Counted from the stretch's first letter, positions 1 to 9,600 are shown. The stretch is DNA of 12,797 bases from Tritrichomonas foetus (GCA_001839685.1 MLAK01000148.1:1-12797), one strand, 5' to 3'. A program made the numbers and translations. The notes: generated by a model not told the origin, from the sequence alone.

Positions 1-1088
1 GAAATTTTACATTTATGTGCTGTCATGAGATTGTAAATGTTTTAGGAGAAACACAATCAAATAGCAAATCATTTGGATTTAAGAAAGTATCTATTCGATT
101 TTGTGTATTACAATTCATTTTGATTAAACCTGTAACAATATTACCTTACTTTCAATCATTTTAACATTTTTTGGAAAAATGACGACCTAAATTAATATTG
201 TTGTGATTACCATTTTCAACAGAATAATAATAAATTATATTCGCTGTAGAAAAGATTGGTAATGCAATTTATGATGTTTCTTCAGCATGCAATATTGCAC
301 AATTGATAGAATAGAATGTCTATTTGAATTTGATGTATTTTAATAGGCTTAATTGTACAAACGTTTTAGTTATATTTCATTTTTAGCATATTTTATTATT
401 TCTCAAAAATATGATTGAGTTTAATTATCTAATTCCCTTAATATTGGTCATGGATGTTGAAAAGTAAATCGATAAAGATTTAGAGGGGGCTTTTTAAATC
501 GATCATCAGTTCCTCAATAATGATAACATGAAACAACGACCTCAACAAAATAAATACAGCATCTGGAAATTAATAAATTTATTGGTAAAACTTTATGAAG
601 CATTAGGAATCTATGTCATAGATTAATATTGCAACTATTATGATGGGACTGCGTGGAAATCAATTGATGTATCATGTCATTTTACTTTTCCAAAAAATCA
701 CTGGGTAACATTTTGGATTACTTAATTTTTATATATTATCAATCTTTAACAAATAGTGCAGTACCCCCTCACATTTGATGAGGACACTGAATATTCAAAT
801 TCGGCTGAGAAAAATGTGAAGTGAATGCATCATTCTTCTCAAAATTCCCAATTTTTCTGAGAAATTCAGAAGACACGAAAAATTATTTTGGTTCACTCAT
901 CATTACTAGAATGATATTGTTGTAAACGTTCTCATAAGTTTTTGCTGTATCATATATATGAATCTGTCGAATAAATACAAGATACTCATGATTTTTTTTC
1001 ATGATTTTCATCTATAAAAAAAGGTCAAATATAAGGCGAAATAAGGTGACAAACATTTTATTTAAAAAGTCTGCGAAACAGTTTGTCA
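1..1088. other. AT-rich intergenic region upstream of the kinase gene
   Basis: No convincing gene is visible on either strand. The region is AT-rich with short ORFs only. One forward frame (387-821) reads like protein but is broken by five TAA codons; it is treated as a weak finding. An imperfect inverted repeat lies at 836-863. The last 60 bases before the kinase ATG contain no match to the trichomonad initiator TCA-Py-(T/A), so the promoter of that gene is not identified. Confidence 0.6.
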
Positions 1089-2819
1089 ATGGACAAAGAC
1101 TCATCACAGACTGGATGGCAACTCTTCTCTGCTGGTGATAACAGTTATGGTCAACTTGGACGTAGCAATAATAATAAAATCCCAGGAGTTGTTCAAGGAT
1201 TATCTCAATATAATATTAAAGAAATTTCTACTGGCCATTTTCATTGTGCTGCATTATGCGAGGATGGAACTGTTCTTGGTTGGGGGAAGAATATTGGAGG
1301 CCGGCTTGGATTTTCAAAAGATATTCAAGAAATCAAAACTCCCACAAAAATAAACGGTCTTCCACATATAATTTCTGTAAAATGTGGAACTACATTTACG
1401 CTCTTTCTTTCCGATGATCATCAAGCATATATTGCCTCTAAAAACAACCAGCATTCTTTAATTGAACCAATTATGTTAAAAGAAAAAGCATATCGACTTT
1501 TCGGGCATTGGGATCCTTGGATTATTGGCGGCAATGGCAATACATATTGGGTAAATGAACAAACGAAAGAAACAAAAATATTTTATACAGCTATGATGTT
1601 TCCAAAACAAATCATTTCTCTTTATTCTTCTGCTTTTCTTCTTTCAAGAGACAATCATTTATATGCGCTTTCAATGGAAAATCTTCGTCCATCTGTGAAG
1701 GGAAGCTTAACAATAACAAAAAACACTCATGATTTTACTTTACTTATGCCAAATTTTTTGTCTTCTATTGATAAAATAGCAGGAATAAATGATCATTTGC
1801 TTATTTTGAAAAAAGATAAAAAAGTGATTGTTTGGAGGGCAGATCGCTATACCCACCTTGGTATTGGAGAATCAAAAGATAATCATGATAATTTTGTGGA
1901 TGTGACAGCCTGTGGGAACGCTAAAATTTGTGATATTGCTGCTGGCGATGGATTTTCGATTCTAATTGATAATGAAGGACACCTTTGGGGATTTGGTGAT
2001 GGAAAAGACGGCCAAACATTACAAGGAAGATCAAATGGAACTTATTCTGATCTTATTTCAGATGTTACTGCTGTTTACTGTGGTTGTTATTACACCTTAA
2101 TAGAAACAAATGCTTCTTTATCATGTAAAACAACATCTCCAAAACAACCAATAATCCAACAGCCTAAAAAAGCTTACTCAAATTCAAAATTACATCAAGA
2201 AAATAGAACCCTACAGGAAAAACTTTCACTAAAAGAAAAAGAAAACTTTGATTTACAATCCAGGCTTGATCAAGCGTTGAAAAATGTTACTTCACTTGAA
2301 AGAATTAATGAATCAAAAGACAAAGAAATTTCTCTTTTACATCAGCAGATAGATGAATTAAAACAAAATTTAACGGCAAATGATTCATATAAGCCTCATA
2401 AAAAAGAATATTTATCAAGTAAAATGATGTCACAGGAAGAAATAGATGAGTTTAAACGAGGAAAATCAATTGGGAAAGGGTCATCATCAGAAGTTATACA
2501 AGTTTCGCGTGAAGAACAGTATGCATTAAAAATTCTATCACTTCAAACGGCAGAAGGTGACGATGAGAATGATTATGACTATGAATATGATTCTGATGAT
2601 CTTAGAAAAAGCCAAACAGGAAGTGAAAGTATTCTAACTATGGAACAATGCCGTCGCTTTTTAAGTGAATATGAAATCATGTGTCAAATTTCGCATCCAA
2701 ACATAGTAAAAACTTTTGGAATATGTTACGGGGATGAAGAAAATCCACCGTCAATTTTACTGGAATTTTGTCCAACTAATCTAGGCAAGTGCATAAAAAG
2801 CTACGAAGTGCAGAACTGA
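1089..2819 (+). CDS. RCC1-like / coiled-coil / protein kinase, N-terminal part up to a frameshift
   Basis: This frame encodes 576 residues from the first ATG; an upstream in-frame TTG is not a plausible eukaryotic start. Residues 9-340 resemble degenerate RCC1 beta-propeller blades, with [11 protein letters not shown] near 16, [13 protein letters not shown] near 64 and [11 protein letters not shown] near 299. Residues 366-430 form a charged heptad-like coiled coil. The kinase N-lobe starts near 456: glycine loop GKGSSSEV (462-469), ATP-binding lysine in ALK (K481), an acidic D/E/Y-rich insert (about 489-505), probable helix-C glutamate E527 in SEYE, then HPNIV and LLEFCP. The frame then leaves the kinase pattern and ends at TGA 2817-2819, before the catalytic loop. 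The rest of the kinase continues in another frame from 2795. The likely role is Ser/Thr phosphorylation with RCC1 as an interaction module; the substrate is unknown. The TKL-like assignment is from general family memory. No intron signals were seen. Confidence 0.85.
   Translation: MDKDSSQTGWQLFSAGDNSYGQLGRSNNNKIPGVVQGLSQYNIKEISTGHFHCAALCEDGTVLGWGKNIGGRLGFSKDIQEIKTPTKINGLPHIISVKCGTTFTLFLSDDHQAYIASKNNQHSLIEPIMLKEKAYRLFGHWDPWIIGGNGNTYWVNEQTKETKIFYTAMMFPKQIISLYSSAFLLSRDNHLYALSMENLRPSVKGSLTITKNTHDFTLLMPNFLSSIDKIAGINDHLLILKKDKKVIVWRADRYTHLGIGESKDNHDNFVDVTACGNAKICDIAAGDGFSILIDNEGHLWGFGDGKDGQTLQGRSNGTYSDLISDVTAVYCGCYYTLIETNASLSCKTTSPKQPIIQQPKKAYSNSKLHQENRTLQEKLSLKEKENFDLQSRLDQALKNVTSLERINESKDKEISLLHQQIDELKQNLTANDSYKPHKKEYLSSKMMSQEEIDEFKRGKSIGKGSSSEVIQVSREEQYALKILSLQTAEGDDENDYDYEYDSDDLRKSQTGSESILTMEQCRRFLSEYEIMCQISHPNIVKTFGICYGDEENPPSILLEFCPTNLGKCIKSYEVQN
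2795..2799 (+). other. Frameshift site in an A5 run inside the kinase domain
   Basis: The upstream frame reads ATA AAA AGC TAC, and the frame that restores the kinase reads AAA AAG CTA. One more A would give I-K-K-L-R-S-A-E-L with an uninterrupted kinase pattern. The second copy has the same five A residues at 5893-5897. A -1 slip of the lysine tRNA on this run would also give the restored frame, but no downstream structure was established. Confidence 0.75.
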
Positions 2820-3295
2820 AACGAATCATTCATGAAATTTGTACAGGAATGGCTCATATTCATAAATGTGGGATTATTCATCGTGATTTAAAGCCAGAAA
2901 ATATTTTACTTGATTCCAAAAAACAGGTAAAAATTGCTGATTTTGGAATTTCTACACTTTCATCAATAACAACACATACACAAAATATCGGAACAATTCC
3001 ATACATGTCTCCAGAGCAACTAAATAATGATGAACATTACACAAATAAAGTTGACGTATATAGCTTTGGAAAACTTCTTTACTTTATATTAACACGCGGT
3101 TCTATTCCACAAACATCCATTTTAGATATAGTTTCTGGAAAAGGGTTTCCTATTCCTTCAAAAATTAGTGATTTCTTCAGAGAAATGATTGAAGCATGCA
3201 CATCATTCAATCCTAACGAAAGACCAAGTTTTAAAGAACTTCAAAGACAGTTGACATCAAGTCAATATAGTCTTTTTTCTGAAGAGAAAGCGTAA
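2795..3295 (+). CDS. Protein kinase C-lobe, continuation of the upstream frame after the frameshift
   Basis: This frame carries the rest of the kinase domain and has no good start of its own; its first ATG (2849) lies inside the domain. In order it shows the helix before the catalytic loop ([10 protein letters not shown]), HRDLKPEN with the catalytic aspartate (2879-2902), DFG (2939-2947), an activation segment ending in MSPE in place of APE, DVYSFG of subdomain IX, and NERPSF with the conserved arginine near the end. It stops at TAA 3293-3295, followed directly by a second TAA. All residues needed for catalysis are present, so the domain is complete apart from the frame break. One extra A in the run at 2795-2799 would fuse it to the upstream frame as a protein of about 735 residues. 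It may be a young pseudogene, a sequence error, or a gene read by -1 slippage. Confidence 0.85.
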   Translation, partial: KKLRSAELKRIIHEICTGMAHIHKCGIIHRDLKPENILLDSKKQVKIADFGISTLSSITTHTQNIGTIPYMSPEQLNNDEHYTNKVDVYSFGKLLYFILTRGSIPQTSILDIVSGKGFPIPSKISDFFREMIEACTSFNPNERPSFKELQRQLTSSQYSLFSEEKA

Positions 3296-3299
3296 TAAA
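3296..3299 (+). promoter_or_regulatory. Possible UAAA 3'-end signal of the kinase gene
   Basis: TAATAAA overlaps and follows the stop codon. Trichomonad mRNAs are reported to use a UAAA tetranucleotide at or near the stop as polyadenylation signal. The motif is short and common in AT-rich DNA, so support comes only from its position. The same bases recur at 6394-6397. Confidence 0.35.
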
Positions 3300-3476
3300 T
3301 TTCAATTCATGAATAAAGAAAACTAAAACTTTTTATTATTCATCTATTTTATGATTATTCCAAACTTTGGAATCCAAATGATAAAACTTGTCAGAAATTC
3401 ACGACGAACAATGAATGTCCTCTTGTAACACTATGAAGATATTTTCAGCCTAGGTATAGCTCATGATTCCAGAAGG

Positions 3477-3512
<36 letters not shown>
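3477..3512. repeat. Poly-A tract of 36 bases between the convergent genes (copy 1)
   Basis: This is an uninterrupted run of A flanked by AGAAGG on the left and TCAAGAAGAG on the right. It lies about 180 bases after the kinase stop and 48 bases beyond the end of the membrane-protein copy. The matching run in copy 2 has 40 A. The base sequence directly to the right differs between copies for 20 bases, as expected of poor reads through a homopolymer. Confidence 0.95.
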
Positions 3513-3515
<3 letters not shown>

Positions 3516-3560
3516 AGAAGAGGGAATTTATTTTTACTGAATATAGATTTAATTATGTTT

Positions 3561-4664
3561 TCATGCTCCGATTGAAAGGAGTGAAGTTGTCTTTGTGCTT
3601 CCTTCTCTCCTCTTGCAGAGAACAAAGTAGAGAACAATGCCAACAATGATTCCAACAAATGCAACAACGCCGATGACAATTCCAGCAATGGCACCCGCAG
3701 AGAGGGCAATGATTGAATTCGATCCACTGAGTGTAAGAACGCCTGCTTCACATGTAAGCTGTGTCTTCGCTTTCTTTCCGCGGAATTGCTTGCTCTTAGA
3801 GTCGAATTTAACATTGGTAAGCCACTTGTCGCAATTTAATCCGAGATTGGCAAGTGGGATCTGTTTGTCTTTGACTGAACCAGCTTCAGCACCTTCACCA
3901 TCAAAGAAGACTGTAACACCAGCTGGAACTTGTTCAATGTTTGCCACAAGTGTTGGTAAGTGTGATCCCCACCAATGGAATTCGACTGTCGCATCAGTAA
4001 CATCAACAGCAGAGTAAAGTGTAGACTTTCCATAGATGGCGAGTCTGCTAGTAACTTTGATATCTGAAGCAGATGATTCTGATCCATCTTGAACAACAAG
4101 TTCTTTAGCAACACATGGGAATGAAGTGTTGTGAGAGTTGGAGAAGTAGATCTTTGAGCTTCCAGAGAGCGAAATTCCACTGTCGAGGTACAAGCGAGAA
4201 GTTTCTTTATCTTCAACAAGATCGAAATCAATTGTGAATTGTTGGTTATTTAGTGAAATTTGTTCGCTAACGTTGATTGGAAGTGTTTCTTTATCGAACT
4301 TGACTGTTGTTCCATTAACAAGTGGAAGAACAGAGAATGGATAGCATTGTGCTGTAACAACAACTTCTGAAAGTGGAAGAGATGATCTGAGATCGATTTC
4401 GCTTGGTGATGTAATTAAATTCCACCTTTTTCCGACTTCGATGTTTTGAAGGTTGGTGTAAATAACGCAATTCTTGACAGCTGTAAGTTCTTTATCAACC
4501 TTTAAGTAAACATAATCGTTTGTTGTGAAGTTGATTTCAAACTTAGGGAAATTGGCAGCAAGAATCTTATATTCACCTTCGATTGTCCATCCGTCAGCAT
4601 TGAATGTGATGTCATGTTGTGGATAAACAAGTTGGAATTGGTTAGGGAAAGATTCAAGTTGAGT
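3561..4664 (-). CDS. Large surface membrane protein, 3' portion only (probable assembly duplicate)
   Basis: This encodes 367 residues identical to residues 1334-1700 of the full protein at 6663-11765, at an offset of 3102 bases. It includes the membrane segment rich in Gly, Ile and Val, the stop-transfer KRR and the short tail ending SLLSIGA. It has no start: the reading is cut within an arginine codon at 4666, beside the n at 4667. Reading across the n gives a false start from antisense kinase sequence (4673), which should not be used. I infer that this is the end of one contig overlapping the next and not a second gene. If it were a real duplicate it would be a 5'-truncated pseudogene without promoter or signal peptide. 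Confidence 0.75.
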   Translation of the reverse strand, partial: TQLESFPNQFQLVYPQHDITFNADGWTIEGEYKILAANFPKFEINFTTNDYVYLKVDKELTAVKNCVIYTNLQNIEVGKRWNLITSPSEIDLRSSLPLSEVVVTAQCYPFSVLPLVNGTTVKFDKETLPINVSEQISLNNQQFTIDFDLVEDKETSRLYLDSGISLSGSSKIYFSNSHNTSFPCVAKELVVQDGSESSASDIKVTSRLAIYGKSTLYSAVDVTDATVEFHWWGSHLPTLVANIEQVPAGVTVFFDGEGAEAGSVKDKQIPLANLGLNCDKWLTNVKFDSKSKQFRGKKAKTQLTCEAGVLTLSGSNSIIALSAGAIAGIVIGVVAFVGIIVGIVLYFVLCKRREGSTKTTSLLSIGA

Positions 4665-4666
4665 AC

Positions 4667-4667
4667 N
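4667..4667. other. Single ambiguous base (n) at the junction of the two repeat copies
   Basis: This is the only n in the window. The base before it ends copy 1 and the base after it starts copy 2. It behaves as a join between two contigs rather than a miscalled base: on its left is antisense membrane-protein code, on its right sense kinase code. Confidence 0.95.
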
Positions 4668-4669
4668 AA

Positions 4670-5917
4670 ACAAAAATATTTTATACAGCTATGATGTTTC
4701 CAAAACAAATCATTTCTCTTTATTCTTCTGCTTTTCTTCTTTCAAGAGACAATCATTTATATGCGCTTTCAATGGAAAATCTTCGTCCATCTGTGAAGGG
4801 AAGCTTAACAATAACAAAAAACACTCATGATTTTACTTTACTTATGCCAAATTTTTTGTCTTCTATTGATAAAATAGCAGGAATAAATGATCATTTGCTT
4901 ATTTTGAAAAAAGATAAAAAAGTGATTGTTTGGAGGGCAGATCGCTATACCCACCTTGGTATTGGAGAATCAAAAGATAATCATGATAATTTTGTGGATG
5001 TGACAGCCTGTGGGAACGCTAAAATTTGTGATATTGCTGCTGGCGATGGATTTTCGATTCTAATTGATAATGAAGGACACCTTTGGGGATTTGGTGATGG
5101 AAAAGACGGCCAAACATTACAAGGAAGATCAAATGGAACTTATTCTGATCTTATTTCAGATGTTACTGCTGTTTACTGTGGTTGTTATTACACCTTAATA
5201 GAAACAAATGCTTCTTTATCATGTAAAACAACATCTCCAAAACAACCAATAATCCAACAGCCTAAAAAAGCTTACTCAAATTCAAAATTACATCAAGAAA
5301 ATAGAACCCTACAGGAAAAACTTTCACTAAAAGAAAAAGAAAACTTTGATTTACAATCCAGGCTTGATCAAGCGTTGAAAAATGTTACTTCACTTGAAAG
5401 AATTAATGAATCAAAAGACAAAGAAATTTCTCTTTTACATCAGCAGATAGATGAATTAAAACAAAATTTAACGGCAAATGATTCATATAAGCCTCATAAA
5501 AAAGAATATTTATCAAGTAAAATGATGTCACAGGAAGAAATAGATGAGTTTAAACGAGGAAAATCAATTGGGAAAGGGTCATCATCAGAAGTTATACAAG
5601 TTTCGCGTGAAGAACAGTATGCATTAAAAATTCTATCACTTCAAACGGCAGAAGGTGACGATGAGAATGATTATGACTATGAATATGATTCTGATGATCT
5701 TAGAAAAAGCCAAACAGGAAGTGAAAGTATTCTAACTATGGAACAATGCCGTCGCTTTTTAAGTGAATATGAAATCATGTGTCAAATTTCGCATCCAAAC
5801 ATAGTAAAAACTTTTGGAATATGTTACGGGGATGAAGAAAATCCACCGTCAATTTTACTGGAATTTTGTCCAACTAATCTAGGCAAGTGCATAAAAAGCT
5901 ACGAAGTGCAGAACTGA
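4670..5917 (+). CDS. RCC1-like / coiled-coil / kinase, 5'-truncated duplicate (upstream frame)
   Basis: The frame starts at the contig junction in the codon equivalent to T162 of the intact gene, so it lacks the first RCC1-like blades. From there it encodes the same residues as the first copy: the remaining RCC1-like region, the coiled coil and the kinase N-lobe up to the TGA at 5915-5917. An internal ATG at 4691 opens a 408-residue ORF, but this is not a credible native start because the same ATG lies mid-gene in the complete copy. No promoter lies upstream; the preceding sequence is the antisense end of the membrane-protein copy. It is probably an assembly duplicate of 1572-2819. Confidence 0.75.
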   Translation, partial: TKIFYTAMMFPKQIISLYSSAFLLSRDNHLYALSMENLRPSVKGSLTITKNTHDFTLLMPNFLSSIDKIAGINDHLLILKKDKKVIVWRADRYTHLGIGESKDNHDNFVDVTACGNAKICDIAAGDGFSILIDNEGHLWGFGDGKDGQTLQGRSNGTYSDLISDVTAVYCGCYYTLIETNASLSCKTTSPKQPIIQQPKKAYSNSKLHQENRTLQEKLSLKEKENFDLQSRLDQALKNVTSLERINESKDKEISLLHQQIDELKQNLTANDSYKPHKKEYLSSKMMSQEEIDEFKRGKSIGKGSSSEVIQVSREEQYALKILSLQTAEGDDENDYDYEYDSDDLRKSQTGSESILTMEQCRRFLSEYEIMCQISHPNIVKTFGICYGDEENPPSILLEFCPTNLGKCIKSYEVQN

Positions 5918-6393
5918 AACGAATCATTCATGAAATTTGTACAGGAATGGCTCATATTCATAAATGTGGGATTATTCATCGTGATTTAAAGCCAGAAAAT
6001 ATTTTACTTGATTCCAAAAAACAGGTAAAAATTGCTGATTTTGGAATTTCTACACTTTCATCAATAACAACACATACACAAAATATCGGAACAATTCCAT
6101 ACATGTCTCCAGAGCAACTAAATAATGATGAACATTACACAAATAAAGTTGACGTATATAGCTTTGGAAAACTTCTTTACTTTATATTAACACGCGGTTC
6201 TATTCCACAAACATCCATTTTAGATATAGTTTCTGGAAAAGGGTTTCCTATTCCTTCAAAAATTAGTGATTTCTTCAGAGAAATGATTGAAGCATGCACA
6301 TCATTCAATCCTAACGAAAGACCAAGTTTTAAAGAACTTCAAAGACAGTTGACATCAAGTCAATATAGTCTTTTTTCTGAAGAGAAAGCGTAA
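5893..6393 (+). CDS. Protein kinase C-lobe, duplicate copy after the same frameshift
   Basis: It is identical in translation to 2795-3295, with [21 protein letters not shown] and NERPSF in the same places, ending at TAA 6391-6393. It is separated from the upstream frame by the same A5 run (5893-5897). If the two copies were assembled from different reads, this is independent support that the A5 is not a random read error. Relative to the surface gene it is the true convergent neighbour: its stop lies 269 bases from that gene's stop, with the poly-A tract between. Confidence 0.8.
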   Translation, partial: KKLRSAELKRIIHEICTGMAHIHKCGIIHRDLKPENILLDSKKQVKIADFGISTLSSITTHTQNIGTIPYMSPEQLNNDEHYTNKVDVYSFGKLLYFILTRGSIPQTSILDIVSGKGFPIPSKISDFFREMIEACTSFNPNERPSFKELQRQLTSSQYSLFSEEKA

Positions 6394-6574
6394 TAAATTT
6401 CAATTCATGAATAAAGAAAACTAAAACTTTTTATTATTCATCTATTTTATGATTATTCCAAACTTTGGAATCCAAATGATAAAACTTGTCAGAAATTCAC
6501 GACGAACAATGAATGTCCTCTTGTAACACTATGAAGATATTTTCAGCCTAGGTATAGCTCATGATTCCAGAAGG

Positions 6575-6614
<40 letters not shown>
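6575..6614. repeat. Poly-A tract of 40 bases between the convergent genes (copy 2)
   Basis: It is the same tract as 3477-3512 but four A longer, followed by TCAAGAAGAG and then a 20-base block unlike copy 1. On the minus strand it is a T run starting about 48 bases after the membrane-protein stop. The true length is uncertain because homopolymers of this size are poorly read. The rest of the 6394-6662 gap shows no gene. Confidence 0.95.
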
Positions 6615-6617
<3 letters not shown>

Positions 6618-6649
6618 AGAAGAGAGGAAAAATATGAAGTAACTATAGA

Positions 6650-6653
6650 TTTA
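6650..6653 (-). promoter_or_regulatory. Possible UAAA 3'-end signal of the membrane-protein gene
   Basis: On the minus strand TAAA occurs about 10 bases after the TGA stop, in ATTAAATC. This position fits the reported trichomonad polyadenylation signal. The tetramer is frequent by chance in such DNA. An equivalent lies at 3548-3551 in copy 1. Confidence 0.35.
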
Positions 6654-6662
6654 ATTATGTTT

Positions 6663-9600
6663 TCATGCTCCGATTGAAAGGAGTGAAGTTGTCTTTGTGC
6701 TTCCTTCTCTCCTCTTGCAGAGAACAAAGTAGAGAACAATGCCAACAATGATTCCAACAAATGCAACAACGCCGATGACAATTCCAGCAATGGCACCCGC
6801 AGAGAGGGCAATGATTGAATTCGATCCACTGAGTGTAAGAACGCCTGCTTCACATGTAAGCTGTGTCTTCGCTTTCTTTCCGCGGAATTGCTTGCTCTTA
6901 GAGTCGAATTTAACATTGGTAAGCCACTTGTCGCAATTTAATCCGAGATTGGCAAGTGGGATCTGTTTGTCTTTGACTGAACCAGCTTCAGCACCTTCAC
7001 CATCAAAGAAGACTGTAACACCAGCTGGAACTTGTTCAATGTTTGCCACAAGTGTTGGTAAGTGTGATCCCCACCAATGGAATTCGACTGTCGCATCAGT
7101 AACATCAACAGCAGAGTAAAGTGTAGACTTTCCATAGATGGCGAGTCTGCTAGTAACTTTGATATCTGAAGCAGATGATTCTGATCCATCTTGAACAACA
7201 AGTTCTTTAGCAACACATGGGAATGAAGTGTTGTGAGAGTTGGAGAAGTAGATCTTTGAGCTTCCAGAGAGCGAAATTCCACTGTCGAGGTACAAGCGAG
7301 AAGTTTCTTTATCTTCAACAAGATCGAAATCAATTGTGAATTGTTGGTTATTTAGTGAAATTTGTTCGCTAACGTTGATTGGAAGTGTTTCTTTATCGAA
7401 CTTGACTGTTGTTCCATTAACAAGTGGAAGAACAGAGAATGGATAGCATTGTGCTGTAACAACAACTTCTGAAAGTGGAAGAGATGATCTGAGATCGATT
7501 TCGCTTGGTGATGTAATTAAATTCCACCTTTTTCCGACTTCGATGTTTTGAAGGTTGGTGTAAATAACGCAATTCTTGACAGCTGTAAGTTCTTTATCAA
7601 CCTTTAAGTAAACATAATCGTTTGTTGTGAAGTTGATTTCAAACTTAGGGAAATTGGCAGCAAGAATCTTATATTCACCTTCGATTGTCCATCCGTCAGC
7701 ATTGAATGTGATGTCATGTTGTGGATAAACAAGTTGGAATTGGTTAGGGAAAGATTCAAGTTGAGTACGCTTCCAGCTATCATAATCGTAGATGAGAGAA
7801 ACTATTCCGTTTGGATTGTTGATGTTGGAGTTTGTGAAAATTGCTTGAGCAACAGAAAATTCTGTAACTTCAACGAAGTTGATGTTGGTGGCAGAAAGTG
7901 CCGCAACATGTCCAGCTGGGATTAATACTCTAACATCGACAACATTTGATGTAGATGATGAGAAGGTAACAGATGTGTTGGCAAGTTTAGCATCCTTAAG
8001 GCTGATTACAGCTTTGTTGGATTCGCTGAAAACAAAATTAATTGACTTAACATTTGTTGGGAGTTTGCTGATTAATTCTGGAATAGTGGCTTCAGTAAGA
8101 GGAACTTCACATGTGAGGTTAGCACCGAAGCAAACTTCGACTGGTGTTGTGACTGGGTTTACTTTATTCTTGAAGCTGACTGTTCCATCGTTGCCAATTC
8201 CTACTTCGAAGTTTGATCCAATGAAACCATGTGTGGTTGGTCGTGGATCAACAAATTCGATGGTTTCAATTTTGAACTTGGAAACATCGTTTTGGTGAAG
8301 TTGAAGGAAGTTTGTTGTCTTGCCAAGGAAGGCCTGAACTTCAGAATCATCAAGTGGCTTGTTAATATCTCCATAAACTTCGAATGTTGAGTAGTAGACA
8401 ATGTTCTTCAATGGCTGTTGAACTGTAACAAATGAATTAGCTGTAAGGCTAACATAATGTTGGAATGAAACTGATCCAGTACCATGTTCAAGGTTAGTTA
8501 AGGAAATTTCACTAATAATAAGGCGGACTTGATTAGCTAATTTAATCCAAGTGCGGTAGTCTACTCCAATGCCATTCAAGAATGAAAGTTCTGCATTTGG
8601 AGTATCTTTTCCGCTTTGAATCTTCATTTCATGGAATTTTTCACTCATAACGTTGAATGAACCATAGATCTTTGGATTGGCAACATTGCAGACAATGTTG
8701 AATCCCATTTGGATTGATTGGAATGAGGCCGGAATGTGTTCACAGTTAAGGTTAAGATTTAAGTTGAATTGTGTATGCGTGAAATCAATGATTGTTTGAC
8801 CTGCTGATGTTGCTGGCCAAGCACCACTAAATGTAACAGTAGCTAATCTAATAAGATTGCATTGAACCTTTGGGAAGTTAGCTAAAACAGATCCTGTTGG
8901 AGTTAATGTGAATTCTGTATTTTGATCAGCTGATAATACTACATCATATAATCCATTTGTATTATGGTTAACTGTGAATTCAAAAGCGTTAACCTTAATG
9001 GTGTTATCGCCAATGTTGACTGTTGCCTTTGTTGGGATGTGTAGACGAAGGCGCTTTTGAACGTTTGTATCTGTGACTGTAATACCTTTCTTTGGTGAAT
9101 CATCTGAAGCATTGCCATATAATTCGAGTGTACGGTTAATAGCTAATGTAGTCATTTTAGCAACGGAAGCATATGTACCTTTGTAGTTGATTGCTTTAAC
9201 TCCTTGTTGGAATTGTGTAACAGATTCAACGTTTGTCATGTAGAATGAACCAAAAACGATATCTTTACTACCTCCTTGGTATTCAACTTGAACACCGTCG
9301 AGTTCTGTTGTGGTATATTCGCAGTCACTTTCACCATAAGCAACATCTAAGTTAATCGTAACTTTAGGTGTGTCTTTCATGTTAGAACCTTTTTTGAGTG
9401 TAACGGCGTTTAACTTGAAAGCAACATGATCAAGTAAGACATTGGTGTAGAGTTCAGCAATGACTGTCTTATGCTGCATTTGCTTGAGCCAGGCATTGAA
9501 TTGACCAGTTTGGACGATGTCTTGTTGTTGATAACCAACGCAAGTTGATGTTTCACCAATACAGATCTTTGATTCATCTGTGTATCTGTTAACATATGTA

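Larger units (their letters stand above)
1570..4666. repeat. Copy 1 of a near-identical 3.1 kb direct repeat
   Basis: It spans the last three quarters of the kinase gene, the intergenic poly-A tract and the 3' end of the membrane-protein gene. It matches 4668-7768 with an offset of 3098 bases before the poly-A tract and 3102 after it. The encoded proteins are identical in both copies. The right end falls exactly at the n. Confidence 0.95.
4668..7768. repeat. Copy 2 of the 3.1 kb direct repeat
   Basis: It starts inside the kinase gene, at the base equivalent to 1570, and continues to the base equivalent to 4666. It then runs on into the unique remainder of the membrane-protein gene. Differences from copy 1 are the poly-A length and bases 6625-6644 against 3523-3542. 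I found no other difference, but I compared by translation and by eye, not by alignment. Confidence 0.95.

Noticed and set aside
387..824. TAA read as glutamine (altered genetic code)
   Set aside because: The kinase gene ends with TAATAA after a natural kinase C-terminus, and neither large gene has an in-frame TAA inside. Decay or chance fits better.
2700..2900. An intron explaining the kinase frame change
   Set aside because: No trichomonad-type 5' splice site or ACTAAC-like branch/3' splice motif is near. The two frames join directly with no intervening sequence.
3296..3512. Poly-A tract as the tail of a retroposed kinase mRNA
   Set aside because: The tract is about 180 bases after the stop, far beyond the usual short trichomonad 3' UTR. 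No target-site duplication is convincing; the flanking AGAAG similarity is only short purine-rich sequence.
3461..3814. Minus-strand ORFs with a long phenylalanine run (also 6548-6916)
   Set aside because: They are shadows of the membrane-protein 3' end in another frame, and the phenylalanines are the poly-T strand of the homopolymer.
3561..4673. A 370-residue ORF reading through the n with its own ATG
   Set aside because: The first residues come from antisense kinase sequence across the contig junction, so the start is an artefact.
1570..7768. A real tandem gene duplication
   Set aside because: The n lies exactly at the junction, the copies otherwise look identical, and merging them gives a complete simple locus. 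An assembly error explains this with fewer assumptions.
6739..8298. Plus-strand ORFs opposite the membrane-protein gene
   Set aside because: They are antisense shadows with no start context and no recognisable protein features. The long minus-strand frame explains the openness.
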